Positions 28,401 through 38,900 of a DNA stretch of 64,000 bases are shown one piece after another. The stretch lies in the NCBI RefSeq assembly GCF_007997075.1, contig NZ_VORS01000008.1, positions 1 through 64,000 of the forward strand, in the 5' to 3' direction. This stretch comes from Polaribacter sp. IC073 (lineage in GTDB: Bacteria > Bacteroidota > Bacteroidia > Flavobacteriales > Flavobacteriaceae). The notes under the pieces are model-generated. The model saw nothing but the letters and a program-made list of their open reading frames with translations. It searched no databases and was not told where the DNA came from. A program made the translations under genes and the position numbers. Position 1 is the first letter of the stretch. Every line of letters begins with the position of its first letter.

Positions 28401-29596
28401 AAATTAAGATTAGAATTTCTACGGTAGAAAAAGGTAAGAAAAAACAACCGTTTGTTAAAATTGAAATTAAAGATACCGGACGAGGAATTCCTAAAAAGAA
28501 TCTAAAGTTTGTGTTTGACCGATTTTATCAAATAGAGAGAGATGAAAATTCGCGTTCTGGTACTGGTATTGGTTTGGCTTTAGCTAAAAGTGTTATAGAA
28601 CTTCATAGTGGTTCTATAAAGGTAAAAAGCAAAGAAGAAGAAGGTACTTCATTTATAATTTTAGTGCCTTTTGGGAATGCTCATTTAACAGAAGACCAAA
28701 TGATTTCTGAATCTAATGAAATAGAAAATATTAATTTTTATGAAGATGCTTCAGTAGATTATTTACAAGAAAAGGCTAAAAATGTAGCAGCTGTAAAACC
28801 AGAAATAAACGATAATATTCCAACACTTTTATTGGTAGAAGACAATACAGAGGTGCGTTTCTTTATCAAGCAAATTTTTGAAGGGAATCACAATATCTTA
28901 GAAGCAGAAAATGGTGCAATTGCTTTAGAAATTGCAAAAAATAATGCCATCGATTTAATTATTAGTGATGTAATGATGCCAATTATGAATGGTATTGAAC
29001 TTTGTAAAAATATTAAGAAAGATGTGATAACAAGTCATATTCCTGTTTTATTATTAACAGCTAAAACTTCACAAGATTCTCAAAAAGAAGGGTATAAAAT
29101 TGGTGCAGATGCCTATGTAACCAAACCTTTTGATGCGAGTATTCTAGAGCAAAAAGTAAAAAACCTTTTACAAACAAGACAAAACTTAATTAAGAAATTT
29201 AAAAAGGAAATCATTTTAAAACCTAAAGAGTTAGAAATTACTTCTGCAGATGAAATCTTTTTACAGAAGAGTATTACCTTAATTGAAGAAAATATTAATA
29301 ACGCAGACTTTACAATAAATGATTTTATTAATGAATTAGGTATGAGTCGTTCTGCACTTTATAGAAAATTAAAAGCATTAACAGGGCAATCTATTACAGA
29401 ATTTATTAGAACTATAAAATTAAAAAGAGCTGCGCAATTAATAGCACAAACAAAATTAACAATTTCAGAAATTGCATTTGATCTTGGTTTTAATGATTTA
29501 AAACACTTCAGAAAATCTTTTAAGAAGTTATTTAATGAATTACCTTCTCAGTACCGTGTAAATAATTCGCGAAAAAAGAATGAAAAACCCGAATAA
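25460..29596 (+). CDS. Hybrid two-component system regulator (HTCS)
   Basis: The protein has 1378 residues in one chain. It has a signal peptide (1-22), then repeated two-component propeller blades to about residue 700 (recurring IWIGT..GGLN-type motifs), then a Y_Y_Y domain (about 710-785) and a transmembrane segment (about 797-815, YFIYILVIIGALLLI). The histidine kinase has FTNISHDFRTPLTLI (His near 853) and ATPase motifs DTGRGIPKKN and GTGIGLALAK. A receiver domain has LLVEDN and phospho-Asp near 1170 in ISDVMMP, and an AraC-type HTH follows (about 1265-1378). It senses a periplasmic oligosaccharide and activates PUL transcription. It sits immediately before the SusC/D operon; direct repeats ahead of three transcription units are its likely targets. 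Confidence 0.96.
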   Translation: MNFKNILFFLSFVLVLFSAKAQDFSSSNQLLKFKQFSLTEGLSQSSVLCILQDSRGFIWFGTRDGLNKYDGHTFITYRYNYRDKNSISNSYIKTLLEDKNGTIWIGTNNGLNKYIPHEDNFERVKQSNLDGSLINNEIWSLASIDKNYLWVGTNAGLEKFNIKTAKSEHIFNKANTSKALLENQIRSLFVASNQDLWICNRQNISVYNDKKKEFKQISYPITQVRKSTISYAPVIFQDASDVIWLGYRDGLAVFNPEKNKFEHFEINSKNTTTINDEVRDIHQDFYGNIWVGTYKGLYIIDKDKTTINHYEHDENNLNSLSQNSIYSIIGDTKGDVWIGTYAGGINYYDRSFDLFKNYYAGSNNYKLNYKVVSDIVEDNANNLWIGTEGGGVNFLDKKTDKFTYYTHDKNNAKSISANNVKSLIKTKKGNFWIGTHDGGLNFLNPKKKPYTFLKYRSDSNDSTSLSSDRIISLFEDDKENIWVGTSGGGLNMLNVKENSFLRIEEATSFIGDFVYNISETNDKEVLLISGNEGLAKININSKKITSIAYQKKSEELENAAITLCAYEDEFNNIWIGTEGDGVFYYNTKTQNSIRYGTKDGLPNQVIYSILPDDYNNLWFSTNKGISRLNLNTCQFKNFDVSDGLISNEFNYNSKIKLENKQLMFGSANGIVFFNPEKIAENAFIPSVYVTSFSVNNKPYLSGTRIGKKITLTHDQSVFSFSFIALSYSQPDKNKYAYKLEGFDTSWNYIGNKKSATYTNLDAGKYLFKVKASNSDGLWNEKGRAVIVRILPPLWKTWWAYFIYILVIIGALLLIRKYSLLRIYEKNELKQERLEKEKIEEINSLKLKLFTNISHDFRTPLTLIIGPLERMLKNNEGTSFVQKQHQIMYRNASVLLQLINQLLDFRKNESGKLKLKASHNNIVSFVENIKVSFDELANYREIDYSFKSNEEVLDVWFDVVNLKKVIFNLLSNAFKFSADSSKIKIRISTVEKGKKKQPFVKIEIKDTGRGIPKKNLKFVFDRFYQIERDENSRSGTGIGLALAKSVIELHSGSIKVKSKEEEGTSFIILVPFGNAHLTEDQMISESNEIENINFYEDASVDYLQEKAKNVAAVKPEINDNIPTLLLVEDNTEVRFFIKQIFEGNHNILEAENGAIALEIAKNNAIDLIISDVMMPIMNGIELCKNIKKDVITSHIPVLLLTAKTSQDSQKEGYKIGADAYVTKPFDASILEQKVKNLLQTRQNLIKKFKKEIILKPKELEITSADEIFLQKSITLIEENINNADFTINDFINELGMSRSALYRKLKALTGQSITEFIRTIKLKRAAQLIAQTKLTISEIAFDLGFNDLKHFRKSFKKLFNELPSQYRVNNSRKKNEKPE

Positions 29597-29612
29597 GAAA
29601 AGGGCTTTTTAA
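29583..29612 (+). terminator. Possible weak terminator at the end of the HTCS gene
   Basis: AAAAACCC (29583-29590) can pair with GGGCTTTTT (29602-29610) with one bulged C, around an 11-base loop. The first arm overlaps the last codons. Confidence 0.35.
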
Positions 29613-29684
29613 ACTTTATCTTTTTTTGTATCATTACTCAGATACCCTTTGTTTATCTGTATTTATATGAAAGTAGAACAATAA

Positions 29685-29742
29685 ACCCCACTATAAAGAG
29701 CTAACTACCCCCTTTTATTTCTTTAACATCTTGTTAACTTTA
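29685..29742 (+). promoter_or_regulatory. Putative HTCS-binding direct repeat and promoter of susC-susD
   Basis: Two half-sites with core CCNCTNT (CCACTAT at 29688 and CCCCTTT at 29709) lie exactly 21 bp apart. A TAACTTTA box at 29735-29742, one base off TAnnTTTG, starts 26 bp after the second core. The same layout occurs at 39.75 and 41.25 kb. The spacing of two helical turns fits an AraC-type dimer. Confidence 0.5.
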
Positions 29743-29770
29743 CGGTATAATTTAAACTAAACAATTAAGG

Positions 29771-32700
29771 ATGAAAAAATATTTGAAACTATCTTTAAAC
29801 AAATCAAAAGTGAATCGTGTTATTCTCTTTTTATTTTTATTCAGTGCAATAAGTACTTTCTCTACTTATGGGCAGGTAAAAACTATTTCTGGTGTAGTAA
29901 CAGATGAAATTGGCTCGCCGTTACCAGGAGTCTCGGTAATGGAAACGGGAACACTAAACGGAGTCTCTACAGATTTCGATGGTAAATATTCTCTTCAAGT
30001 AAAAGTAGGTACTACAGTTACCTTTAATTATCTAGGGTATAAGCCAATGGTTAAAACGGTTGGTAACGAGAATACATTAAACGTAAGTCTTTCGCCAGAT
30101 GTTCAAAGTTTAGAAGAAATTGTAGTAATTGGGTATGGTTCAGTTCAGAGAAAAGATGTAACAGGTTCTGTTGCAACGGTAAAAATGGACAAATTAACCG
30201 AGGCACCAGTTGTGAATTTCGATCAAGCTTTGGCAGGACGTGTTTCTGGGGTTCAAGTAAGTACCAATAGTGGTGAGCCAGGAGCTAGTGCAACTATTGT
30301 TATTAGAGGTGGTAACTCAATAAACGGTGATAACTCACCTTTGTATGTAGTAGATGGTTTTATTGTAGATAACTTTGACCCAGGAATTGTAGATCCTTCA
30401 GATATTGAATCTATGTCTGTTTTAAAGGATGCATCTGCAACTGCTATTTATGGGGTTCGTGGTGCTAATGGTGTAATCATAATTAATACAAAACGTGCTA
30501 AGGTAGGGCAAACTAAAGTTAGTTATTCAACACGATTGGATGTTAAAAATGTTTCAAAAACATTAGAGGTATTAGAACCTTATGAATTTTTAAAACTAGG
30601 TGAAGAAATAAACTTTAATAATATAGCATCGCGTTTTTATTCAATTCGTCCTGGTGGACCTAGTAGCCCTGGTGTAATTGTTGGTGATGCAGAAGATTAT
30701 AGAAATACAGTAGGTAGAGACTGGCAGGATGAAGCATTTAGAACAGCTTATACAAAAACTCATAAGCTTGATATATCTAGCGGAACCGAAAAAACTAGGT
30801 TTAACGCATCGTTAAATGCGGTTGACGATCAAGGTACTTTAATGAAGTCGGAATATAGTAGGCTAAATGGTAGAATGACTGTACATCATAAAGTTAATGA
30901 TAAATTAGATGCAACCGTTGATGTGATGTATACAAGTACTGAACAAGAAGGTATTGGCGTTAACGGAACTAGTTCTTATTCTTTTTTAAGAAGTTTGTTA
31001 ACATATACCAATGTAGCAAATCAATTTGTAGAATATGAAGATGGTTTTGATCCTTTATCTCAAGTAAGCGAAAATTTTGATGAAACGAATGCTGTAGTTT
31101 GGCACCCGATTGTATCATTAAATAATGAATATAGAAAAAATCAGGTTGATCGTTTTATAGCTAATTTTAGCTTGAAGTATAAAATAAACTCCGATTTTAG
31201 AGTTGAAACTAAGGCAAGTTTTAATCGCCAGACTAGAACTTCGGGAAGTTTTAATAATAGCAAAACAGTTTATGGTCGATTAATAAATCCAATAGAAGGT
31301 ATTAATGGTAGTATAAGAGAACAAAAATGGAAAAACTTCTCTTCGGTGAACACCTTAAATTATAAAAAGAAATTTGGCAATCATACAATAGATGCATTGT
31401 TTGGGGTTACTTTAAATATTAATAAAAATGAATTAGCAAGCGTTTCAGCTAAAGAGATTCCACAATACCTTGAGGGATTAGGAATTAACTCTATAGACGG
31501 AGGAGAGCTAAAAGATGAAAATGATACTTATGGTACAAGTGAGTCTAGGATTTTCTCTGTATTATCAAGAGTAAATTATGGCTATAAAGGCAAGTACTTA
31601 TTTACAGCTTCACTAAGACGTGATGGTTCTTCAAATTTTCCTAAAAAAAATAATATTGGGTACTTCCCATCTGCAGCATTTTCATGGAATGCAGATAGAG
31701 AAAATTTTATAAAAGACCTAAATGTATTCTCACAATTGAAGTTTAAAGCAGGGTATGGTAAAACGGGTAATGATAGATTTGATAGTAGTGCTAGATTTGA
31801 GATCTTGACAGATAATTTAGCGAATTACCCTTTTGGTGGAGCTACTGTTTCAGGACAACGCCCTCCAAGTTCTGGAGCCAATGACAACTTACTTTGGGAA
31901 ACAACAGATCAGGTGAATGTTGGTTTAGACATGGGCTTCTTTCAGGGTAGACTATCTTTTTTAGTTGAAGTGTATCAAAAAGACACGAAAGATTTACTTT
32001 TAAATGCTGATGTTGCTCAATCGGTAGGTTATAGTGAAAAATGGGTAAATACTGGGCATGTAAGAAATAGAGGTTTGGAAGTTAGTTTTAATACGGTAAA
32101 TATAAAAACTAAAGATTTTAGCTGGATTTCAGATTTTAATATCTCTTTTAATCAAAATAGCGTTCAATCTTTACCTGAAGGAAAATCAATTTTTGGAACG
32201 CCTAATTATTTCTTTAGACTAAATAAACCACAGTTTATTGTTCAAGAAGGTAAGCCATTAGGTAATATGTACGGACGTATCTCTGATGGTGTATATCAAC
32301 CAGAAGATTTTGTAAATTACGATCCTACAGCTGCTTCACACACATTGCGTCCAGGTCAGCCTTATTATAAAGGAAGTCACCAAGCAGGGGATGAAAAGTT
32401 TAAAGATATCGATGGTAATGGACAAATAACAGATGGCGATAAAACTATTATTGGTAATGCTTTAGCAAAACACTATGGTGGTTTTGGAAATACCTTTAAT
32501 TACAAAAACATTCAATTAAGTACATTTTTACAATGGTCTTATGGTAATGACATTTTAAATGCCAATAGATTGGTGTTTGAAAACATGGAAAATGCAGGTC
32601 AAAACCAATTGGCAACAACACTTAACAGATGGACTTGGGAAAACCAAAACACAACAATGCATAGAGCAGGTGGACAAGGAGTTGAAGACATCTCTTCTAG

Positions 32701-32956
32701 AGTTATAGAAGATGGTTCTTTTATTAGATTAAAAACCGTTAATCTTTCTTATAAGTTTTCTAAAGATGTTTTAGAAAAATTAAAAATTAACAGTTTAGAA
32801 ATGTTTCTATCGGGACAAAACCTAATCACTTGGACAAACTATTCTGGTTTTGATCCAGAGGTTTCAACACAAAGATCATTAATTATGCCTGGTGTTGATT
32901 ATTCGTCTTATCCAAAGGCTAGAACATTCAGTTTAGGCCTAAATGTATCATTTTAA
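29771..32956 (+). CDS. SusC-type TonB-dependent transporter of the main PUL
   Basis: A 1061-residue outer-membrane transporter. It has a signal peptide ending STYGQ, a carboxypeptidase-D-like domain (about 38-110, ISGVVTDEIGSPLPGVSV), a TonB-box-like EEIVVIGYG, the plug (LYVVDGFIVDNF, AIYGVRGANGVIIINTKR) and a barrel ending FSLGLNVSF. Unlike the SusC at 8844 it has no STN domain, in line with control by the HTCS gene just upstream instead of a sigma/anti-sigma pair. It imports large oligosaccharides with the SusD encoded 12 bases downstream. From the enzymes in the locus, sulfated and possibly fucosylated chondroitin fragments are the likely cargo. Confidence 0.95.
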   Translation: MKKYLKLSLNKSKVNRVILFLFLFSAISTFSTYGQVKTISGVVTDEIGSPLPGVSVMETGTLNGVSTDFDGKYSLQVKVGTTVTFNYLGYKPMVKTVGNENTLNVSLSPDVQSLEEIVVIGYGSVQRKDVTGSVATVKMDKLTEAPVVNFDQALAGRVSGVQVSTNSGEPGASATIVIRGGNSINGDNSPLYVVDGFIVDNFDPGIVDPSDIESMSVLKDASATAIYGVRGANGVIIINTKRAKVGQTKVSYSTRLDVKNVSKTLEVLEPYEFLKLGEEINFNNIASRFYSIRPGGPSSPGVIVGDAEDYRNTVGRDWQDEAFRTAYTKTHKLDISSGTEKTRFNASLNAVDDQGTLMKSEYSRLNGRMTVHHKVNDKLDATVDVMYTSTEQEGIGVNGTSSYSFLRSLLTYTNVANQFVEYEDGFDPLSQVSENFDETNAVVWHPIVSLNNEYRKNQVDRFIANFSLKYKINSDFRVETKASFNRQTRTSGSFNNSKTVYGRLINPIEGINGSIREQKWKNFSSVNTLNYKKKFGNHTIDALFGVTLNINKNELASVSAKEIPQYLEGLGINSIDGGELKDENDTYGTSESRIFSVLSRVNYGYKGKYLFTASLRRDGSSNFPKKNNIGYFPSAAFSWNADRENFIKDLNVFSQLKFKAGYGKTGNDRFDSSARFEILTDNLANYPFGGATVSGQRPPSSGANDNLLWETTDQVNVGLDMGFFQGRLSFLVEVYQKDTKDLLLNADVAQSVGYSEKWVNTGHVRNRGLEVSFNTVNIKTKDFSWISDFNISFNQNSVQSLPEGKSIFGTPNYFFRLNKPQFIVQEGKPLGNMYGRISDGVYQPEDFVNYDPTAASHTLRPGQPYYKGSHQAGDEKFKDIDGNGQITDGDKTIIGNALAKHYGGFGNTFNYKNIQLSTFLQWSYGNDILNANRLVFENMENAGQNQLATTLNRWTWENQNTTMHRAGGQGVEDISSRVIEDGSFIRLKTVNLSYKFSKDVLEKLKINSLEMFLSGQNLITWTNYSGFDPEVSTQRSLIMPGVDYSSYPKARTFSLGLNVSF

Positions 32957-32968
32957 AAAAAAGAAATC

Positions 32969-34627
32969 ATGAGAATAAAATTTATAATAGCAACCATCTT
33001 TACCGCCTTTTTAATGCAAGGTTGTGATGATCAATTAGATATATTGCCAAATGACAATATATCTTCAGAAACCTTATACAAGACTGAAGCAGGTGCCTTG
33101 GCAGGATTAGCAGGTGCATATAGCCGTGTTTTACAGGTGTATAGAGATGCTATCATCAATGGACAGTATCCAACAGGTTGGACAGATGAAGGTTTTTACA
33201 AGCGAAAAGGGCTTCAAAATATTATTAAAAATAATTTTACAGCATCAGATCCTGTATTGGGCAGAATATGGGCACAATATTATGAAGGTGTTGCAGCTGC
33301 AAACTCTTTATTGATTGGGGTTCGAAACTCAGAATTAGATGAAGCTGTGAAGTTAGAATATGAAGCAGAAGCGCGTTTTTTAAGAGGTTTTTTATATTTT
33401 GATATACAAAAAGCATTTGGTGGTATTCAAGGAATTCCAATGCCTTTAGAAGCTGAGTTTATTACTAAGGAATTATTACCTAGAACTCCAGGTATCGACG
33501 TGTACAGACAAATTATTGCAGATTTAGAATTTGCAGAAAAGCATTTACCAACCGCTACTGAAGCAATAGGTGGTAGAGGAAATAAAAGTGCGGCTAGAGG
33601 ATTAATAGCGAGAGCTTATATTTTTATGGCAACGGCTCCTTTTAATGAAGCAGGTGCTTATGAGAAAGCTGCTGCATGGAGTAAAAAGGTTATAGATGAT
33701 CCATATCATGAATTAAACCCACAATATCAAGATGTTTTTAACGAACTTGGAAGAGGGAACTATGAGACTAAGGAAACTTTATTTCAAATAGGGTTTTCCC
33801 TTGAAGGTATTAATCCGCAATTATCTAATTTAGGTTCTGGTTTTGGAATGCTATTTGAAGATGAAAATTGTGCTACAAAAGGGGCACGTCTAAAAGGTAA
33901 AGCTTATGGGAATACTTTTGCTAATGTAACTTTGGTTTTAAAATATAGATCAGATCCTGATGACGAAAGAGGTTTGTGGAACACACTTCCATTTTATAAT
34001 AAAAGAGACGGTAGCTGTACATTACAATTAGAAAGCTCTCAGTTTTCTTATGCGGCTTCAAAATACCGTAGGTTTTTAGAGCCTGATCCTACCTTTAATA
34101 GTTGGGGGTCTCATCATTGGCCAGTAATCCGTTTGTCTGAAATGTATTTAATATATGCAGAAGCACTTGTTAATACAGATCCAGCGAAAGCATTAAAAGC
34201 GGTTAACGATGTAAGAAATAGAGCGAATGCTACACCTTTGACTGCAATTTCAGATGAGGCTATACAAGAAGAGTATTTGCTAGAATTATGTTTTGAAGGA
34301 CACCGTAAATTCGATCTTGTAAGATGGGGAATCTTAGAGGAAACAGTATATGCAACAAGAGATGCAGTAAGAGCTTTAGAGGCTGATACGAGCTTTATGA
34401 ATGAAGATTGGGTTACTTTTGGTGAATATTCATTAGATGCTAATGACATTCCAATAATTGACACTACTAACCCTACAAACACAGTTCCTAGAAGAAATAC
34501 CATGAGCACAAACTGGAGTTATTATGAAGGTTATGAGGACTTTGTGCCAAGTAAGAATTATATACTTCCTATTCCTGCACAAGAATTGGGTGTAAATACT
34601 AATTTAAAACAAACCACTGGTTGGTAA
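32969..34627 (+). CDS. SusD-type surface glycan-binding lipoprotein
   Basis: The 552-residue lipoprotein has a signal peptide ending FLMQGC. SusD-type TPR helices are seen in EYEAEARFLRGFLYFDIQKAFGG-like and GLIARAYIFMATAPFNEAG regions, and the C-terminal family hallmarks WPVIRLSEMYLIYAEALVN, VNDVRNRA and ELCFEGHRKFDLVRWG are present. It pairs with the preceding SusC to bind and deliver oligosaccharide. A strong intercistronic hairpin follows the stop, which may lower expression of the next gene relative to susCD. Confidence 0.95.
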   Translation: MRIKFIIATIFTAFLMQGCDDQLDILPNDNISSETLYKTEAGALAGLAGAYSRVLQVYRDAIINGQYPTGWTDEGFYKRKGLQNIIKNNFTASDPVLGRIWAQYYEGVAAANSLLIGVRNSELDEAVKLEYEAEARFLRGFLYFDIQKAFGGIQGIPMPLEAEFITKELLPRTPGIDVYRQIIADLEFAEKHLPTATEAIGGRGNKSAARGLIARAYIFMATAPFNEAGAYEKAAAWSKKVIDDPYHELNPQYQDVFNELGRGNYETKETLFQIGFSLEGINPQLSNLGSGFGMLFEDENCATKGARLKGKAYGNTFANVTLVLKYRSDPDDERGLWNTLPFYNKRDGSCTLQLESSQFSYAASKYRRFLEPDPTFNSWGSHHWPVIRLSEMYLIYAEALVNTDPAKALKAVNDVRNRANATPLTAISDEAIQEEYLLELCFEGHRKFDLVRWGILEETVYATRDAVRALEADTSFMNEDWVTFGEYSLDANDIPIIDTTNPTNTVPRRNTMSTNWSYYEGYEDFVPSKNYILPIPAQELGVNTNLKQTTGW

Positions 34628-34637
34628 AAAAAAGAAT

Positions 34638-34680
34638 TGGTTTCAACTGTTTACTGGATGTAAAAAGTTGAAACCAGTTT
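34638..34680 (+). terminator. Intercistronic hairpin between susD and the glycan-binding protein gene
   Basis: TGGTTTCAACT and AGTTGAAACCA pair perfectly over 11 bp around a 17-base loop and are followed by GTTTT. It can act as an attenuator or stabilise the susCD message; the next start codon is only a few bases away, so full termination is unlikely. Confidence 0.6.
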
Positions 34681-34684
34681 TAAT

Positions 34685-35647
34685 ATGAATAAATTAAAAA
34701 CATTTAAAATGAAAAAAATAGTTTACAGATTAACAATGTTGATTCTAGTAACCTTAGGGTTTCAGAGTTGTGAAGATCTAGATGAAATAACGAACCCTAA
34801 TTTTGATGTTGCTTTTAATGCAACAGCTAAAGTAGGTGAACCAGTTGAGTTTAAAATCAGTAACGCTCCAGATTTTTTAAGTTTCTTCTCAGGCGAAACT
34901 AGTCGTGAATTTAGAAATAGTAATCGTTTAAAAGCAGATGGTACGTTTTCTTTATCTTTTGATACTGCTAGACATTATTTTGATGGCGCCAGTAGATCTG
35001 ACAATGCTTGGAACTTATTAGTATCCACAGATTATACAGGATCTGGTAAAGTAGAAGATGTACAAGCTGCTACTTGGACAGATATTACAGATCGTTTTAC
35101 ATTTGCAACAGCAAGAACATATAGCCAAACCAATTCTGGAACTGTAGATATTAGCGATTTAGCAAGCGATCTACCTACTTATTTTGCCATAAGAGTAAAT
35201 GCTGAAGGAAAAAAATCTGAAGGAAACAGACAAGGTGTTTTTCGTTTACATAGCTTTGATATCTCTCTAGCAGTTGAGAATGAAAATTATTCATTAGATG
35301 TTACTACTATTACTAACCCAGGTTTTAAACCTGTAAATGTTGAAGGAACGCATCCTTCTAATAAAAGTAAAGATCTTTGGGTTAATAAAGGAGGTTATTT
35401 TGAAATGTCTGGAGATCAAGCAGAATATACAAACGATGATTGGTTAATAAGTCGTCCAATAAATTTATCAGGAGCTGTTGAACCAGATCGTGGAGAGCCT
35501 TTAAAATCATATACAGATATCCTTAAGTCGTTTCAGTATATATATTCAGAGGCTGGTACTTATTCAGTAGTATTTGTTGGAAGCAACGAAACAATACATG
35601 GTCAAAAGGATAGCATGAAGGAATTTACTATTACGGTTACAGATTAA
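34685..35647 (+). CDS. Surface glycan-binding lipoprotein (SusE-position, DUF5017-like)
   Basis: The protein has 320 residues as drawn. An in-frame ATG at 34709 gives a tidier lipoprotein signal (MKKIVYRL to GFQSC) and is probably the real start. The body shows no catalytic motif. It begins with an Ig-like segment (FNATAKVGEPVEFKISN) and continues with a DUF5017-like jelly-roll containing STDYTGSG and ATWTDIT, then a C-terminal PKD-like strand set. Genes directly after susD usually encode surface glycan-binding proteins, and this fits. A related block is found near residue 1090 of the PL8 lyase encoded downstream (STAYTGDP...TTWSI). Confidence 0.75.
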   Translation: MNKLKTFKMKKIVYRLTMLILVTLGFQSCEDLDEITNPNFDVAFNATAKVGEPVEFKISNAPDFLSFFSGETSREFRNSNRLKADGTFSLSFDTARHYFDGASRSDNAWNLLVSTDYTGSGKVEDVQAATWTDITDRFTFATARTYSQTNSGTVDISDLASDLPTYFAIRVNAEGKKSEGNRQGVFRLHSFDISLAVENENYSLDVTTITNPGFKPVNVEGTHPSNKSKDLWVNKGGYFEMSGDQAEYTNDDWLISRPINLSGAVEPDRGEPLKSYTDILKSFQYIYSEAGTYSVVFVGSNETIHGQKDSMKEFTITVTD

Positions 35648-35672
35648 TATTTTTTGGTTAATAATATTTCAG

Positions 35673-35723
35673 AACCTTCAAAGTCTTTACAAGTATAATG
35701 TATCGTTCTTTGAAGGTTTTTTT
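35673..35723 (+). terminator. Rho-independent terminator after the susCD operon
   Basis: AACCTTCAAAG (35673-35683) and CTTTGAAGGTT (35708-35718) form a perfect 11-bp stem with a 24-base loop, followed by a T-run. It ends the susC-susD-glycan-binding-protein unit. The remaining 200 bases before the next gene are very AT-rich; I see no clear TAnnTTTG box there. Confidence 0.85.
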
Positions 35724-35924
35724 GGTTAATTAAGAGATTAATTTTTAGCCTACATTATTATAAAATAATCTTTTAGAAAGTAGGAAAAGAAACAAACCTA
35801 TTAGATAATTGAAGTTGATGTTTAGATATTCAAAAATTAATAATGAAACAATAATTATAGTTAATATTTTAAAAATAAGTGACAAGCGAGTTAATTCAGT
35901 AACAACAGATTACACCTTAAAAAG

Positions 35925-38900
35925 ATGAAACATATATACCCTTTAACGCTACTTTTCCTCATAGTAGTAAATATTTCTTTTGCACAAGTAAATACAAGTT
36001 CAACAACATGGGATCCAATAGGTAATGTAGTTATAACTACTGTAACAGATGATGCAGACAATGGAGATGGTGTTGGAGATGGCGCTACTTTTGTAGACGG
36101 ACAATCGACCGCTACAGGACAAGGTGCTGCATACACTTTTGGAGGAACAATGCAGTTGGGAGAATCTATAACGATTAGTACTTATACTTATAATCGAAAT
36201 AGTTCTTATGTAAATCTTAAGGTTGAATTATATAATAAAACAAATTCTAGAGTATTAAAAACATCACCAATAATTAAGCATGATGGAAATGATACAACAC
36301 CAGTAAATACAACTTTAAGTTATACTGCGGTTTCTGCAGACAATGGAGATGTTTTACAAATACGTTATATAAGAACAGATAACGGAAATACAGCAAGAGA
36401 TTTTGCTATCGATAATATCTTGTTAGTAGGACCTTGTCCTTTTACAGTAACACCAGATTTACCTTTAATAGCATCAAATGCAACTATAGAAGCAGAAATT
36501 AATACAGCCGTTGATAGATTTTCAGATAGGTATTTGGGTACAAACACACCGTCTGCAAATGAATTGTCTTCTGCAGAAAACGCCTATGCAGCATTAAATA
36601 TAAATGTTTCTGGGGGTACTATTACTGGAAACACACCCTCAAACTTTAAGGAGGCTTCTTTCTTAAAAACATTTGCAAAACAGTTGAAATTTAATCCTAC
36701 AGACACCAATATTAAAACAAAAGCCAACAATACAGTTTGGTGGTTCTCGAAACAATTTTGTTCTGGTGATTTAGCTATAGATAATCAATTGTACTCTTAT
36801 GAGGATTTTGCAAGACCTGCTTCTTTGTTAAAAGATTTTCTAGATTTAAATGTAAAAAGTTTATTTGAATATACTTTGTATAAACACTCCGTAGAATTTG
36901 AACATTTTTGGGAACCTACTTTCGATACCAATTATCAAATAAATAATAATGCTATTAATACAGATATGATTTTTAATATTTCTGATGTAATGCTAGCTTA
37001 TAGTTTATGGCATAATACACCAGAAGAGCGTTACAGATACATGCGTGCATACAAACGTTTTATAAACCGCTTCTTTTCTTACACTTCTGGTACATCCGAA
37101 GGTATTAAAGTAGATGGTTCTGGCTTTCATCACTGGACAGCTTATAATAATTACATGTATGCCTATAACACAGCAGCCAACATATTATCTTATTTAAGTG
37201 GTACGAGTTTTCAGGTAGACCAAGCAAATTATCAGGTGTTTCGTAATGCTTTTCTTACTCAATACATACAAGCAAACGATGCGGGAATTCAGGCATTATC
37301 AACTGCAGGGAGAAATCCTCAAAGTAGAACGAGACCATTGTCTCAATCTACACTTAAAAGAATAGCAGTTGTAGGTGGAGATATTCTTGGTTTATCCACA
37401 GCTGATCCAATTTTTGCTGGGATGCATAATAGAATTTATGGTTCAGATGCCGAATTTAATTACAGTACAGTTGCACCTTTTACTGAAGGTTTTTTTCAAT
37501 TTAATCACGCTATGGCAGCTGCTTATAGAAAAAATGGTTGGGTTGTATTTAATAAAGGTTTTTCTAGTAATATGTGGGGTAGTGAGGCTTACCCACCACA
37601 GAACAGATATGGGCGTTATCAAAGTTATGGTGCACAAGAAGTTATTTATCCAGGGAATAAAGAAACAGGAAATGGTTACGACGTAAATACTTGGAACTGG
37701 AATTATAATCCAGGTACAACTGTTATTAGATTACCGTGGGCAAATTTACATGCAGAACGTGGCCGTTTAGATGAAGAACAACAAAAAAGATTTGTTGGAG
37801 CTCTAAACTTAAAAAATAAAGGGAGTGAGTTGTTGACTAATAATCATGGAGATTATGGCATGTTTGCTATGGATTTTCAGGAAAAAGAAGGTCAGGGTTT
37901 TAGTACAACGCATTCATCAGAAAATCATAATAACACGTTTACATTTAAAAAATCAAATTTTTATTTTGATGATATCATTGTGTGTTTAGCTTCTGGAATA
38001 AATAATAACGATACTTCAAACGAAACGATTACCACCTTATATCAACGTTTAGATAATAAGGGTGTTAGTCCTAATGTTAATGGAGTAAACCAAGCATCAT
38101 CAGGAGAAATAACTTACGGTGGAGCTTCAAACAACTGGCTACTAAGCAATTATAATACGGGGTTTTATTTACTTCCAGGTAATCATTCTTTAAAAGTTAA
38201 AAAGGAAGTACAGCAGACACCGAATCAAAATCAAATTTGGCCTGTAGATTTTAGTAGCAATCCTACAGCAACTTATTATACAGGGTATATAGATCATGGA
38301 ACAAACCCATCAAACGAAAATTATGAATATATATTAATGCCCAATAGTAATGCTACAGCAATGCAGTCATTACACACAGAAATACAAGGAGGCAATAAAC
38401 CTTATGTAGTTCATCAGCAAAATGCAAACGCACATATTGTTGCACACAAAGCAAAAGATGTTTGGGGATATGCTTTTTTTAACGCAACAGTTAATTTGCC
38501 TTATGATAAAGTAACAGGTGTTAATGCATCATGCTTGGTAATGACTGAAAATAATAATAGCACAGGAAGATTATTGTTATCTGTTGTAGAACCAGATGTA
38601 GGTTTTAATTCTAGGTCATATAGCCCTTCTATATCGGTTACCAAACAAATAACTTTAAAAGGGGAATGGACTTTGACTCAAAGTTATGATGGAGTAAGTA
38701 TTATTTCTTCATCGGCTGCAGAAACAGTTGTTCAGTTTGATTTAGTTAATGGTTTATCTAAAGAAATTTTATTAGAAGTTGTAGATTATGTGAACCCTGA
38801 TTACCCAGTTGTATTTTATGAGGATTTTCAGTTTGATGCAGGTCATGGATTTACGAAACAAGTCGTTTCCCAAGGAGGTCAGGCAACTAGTGAAATAATG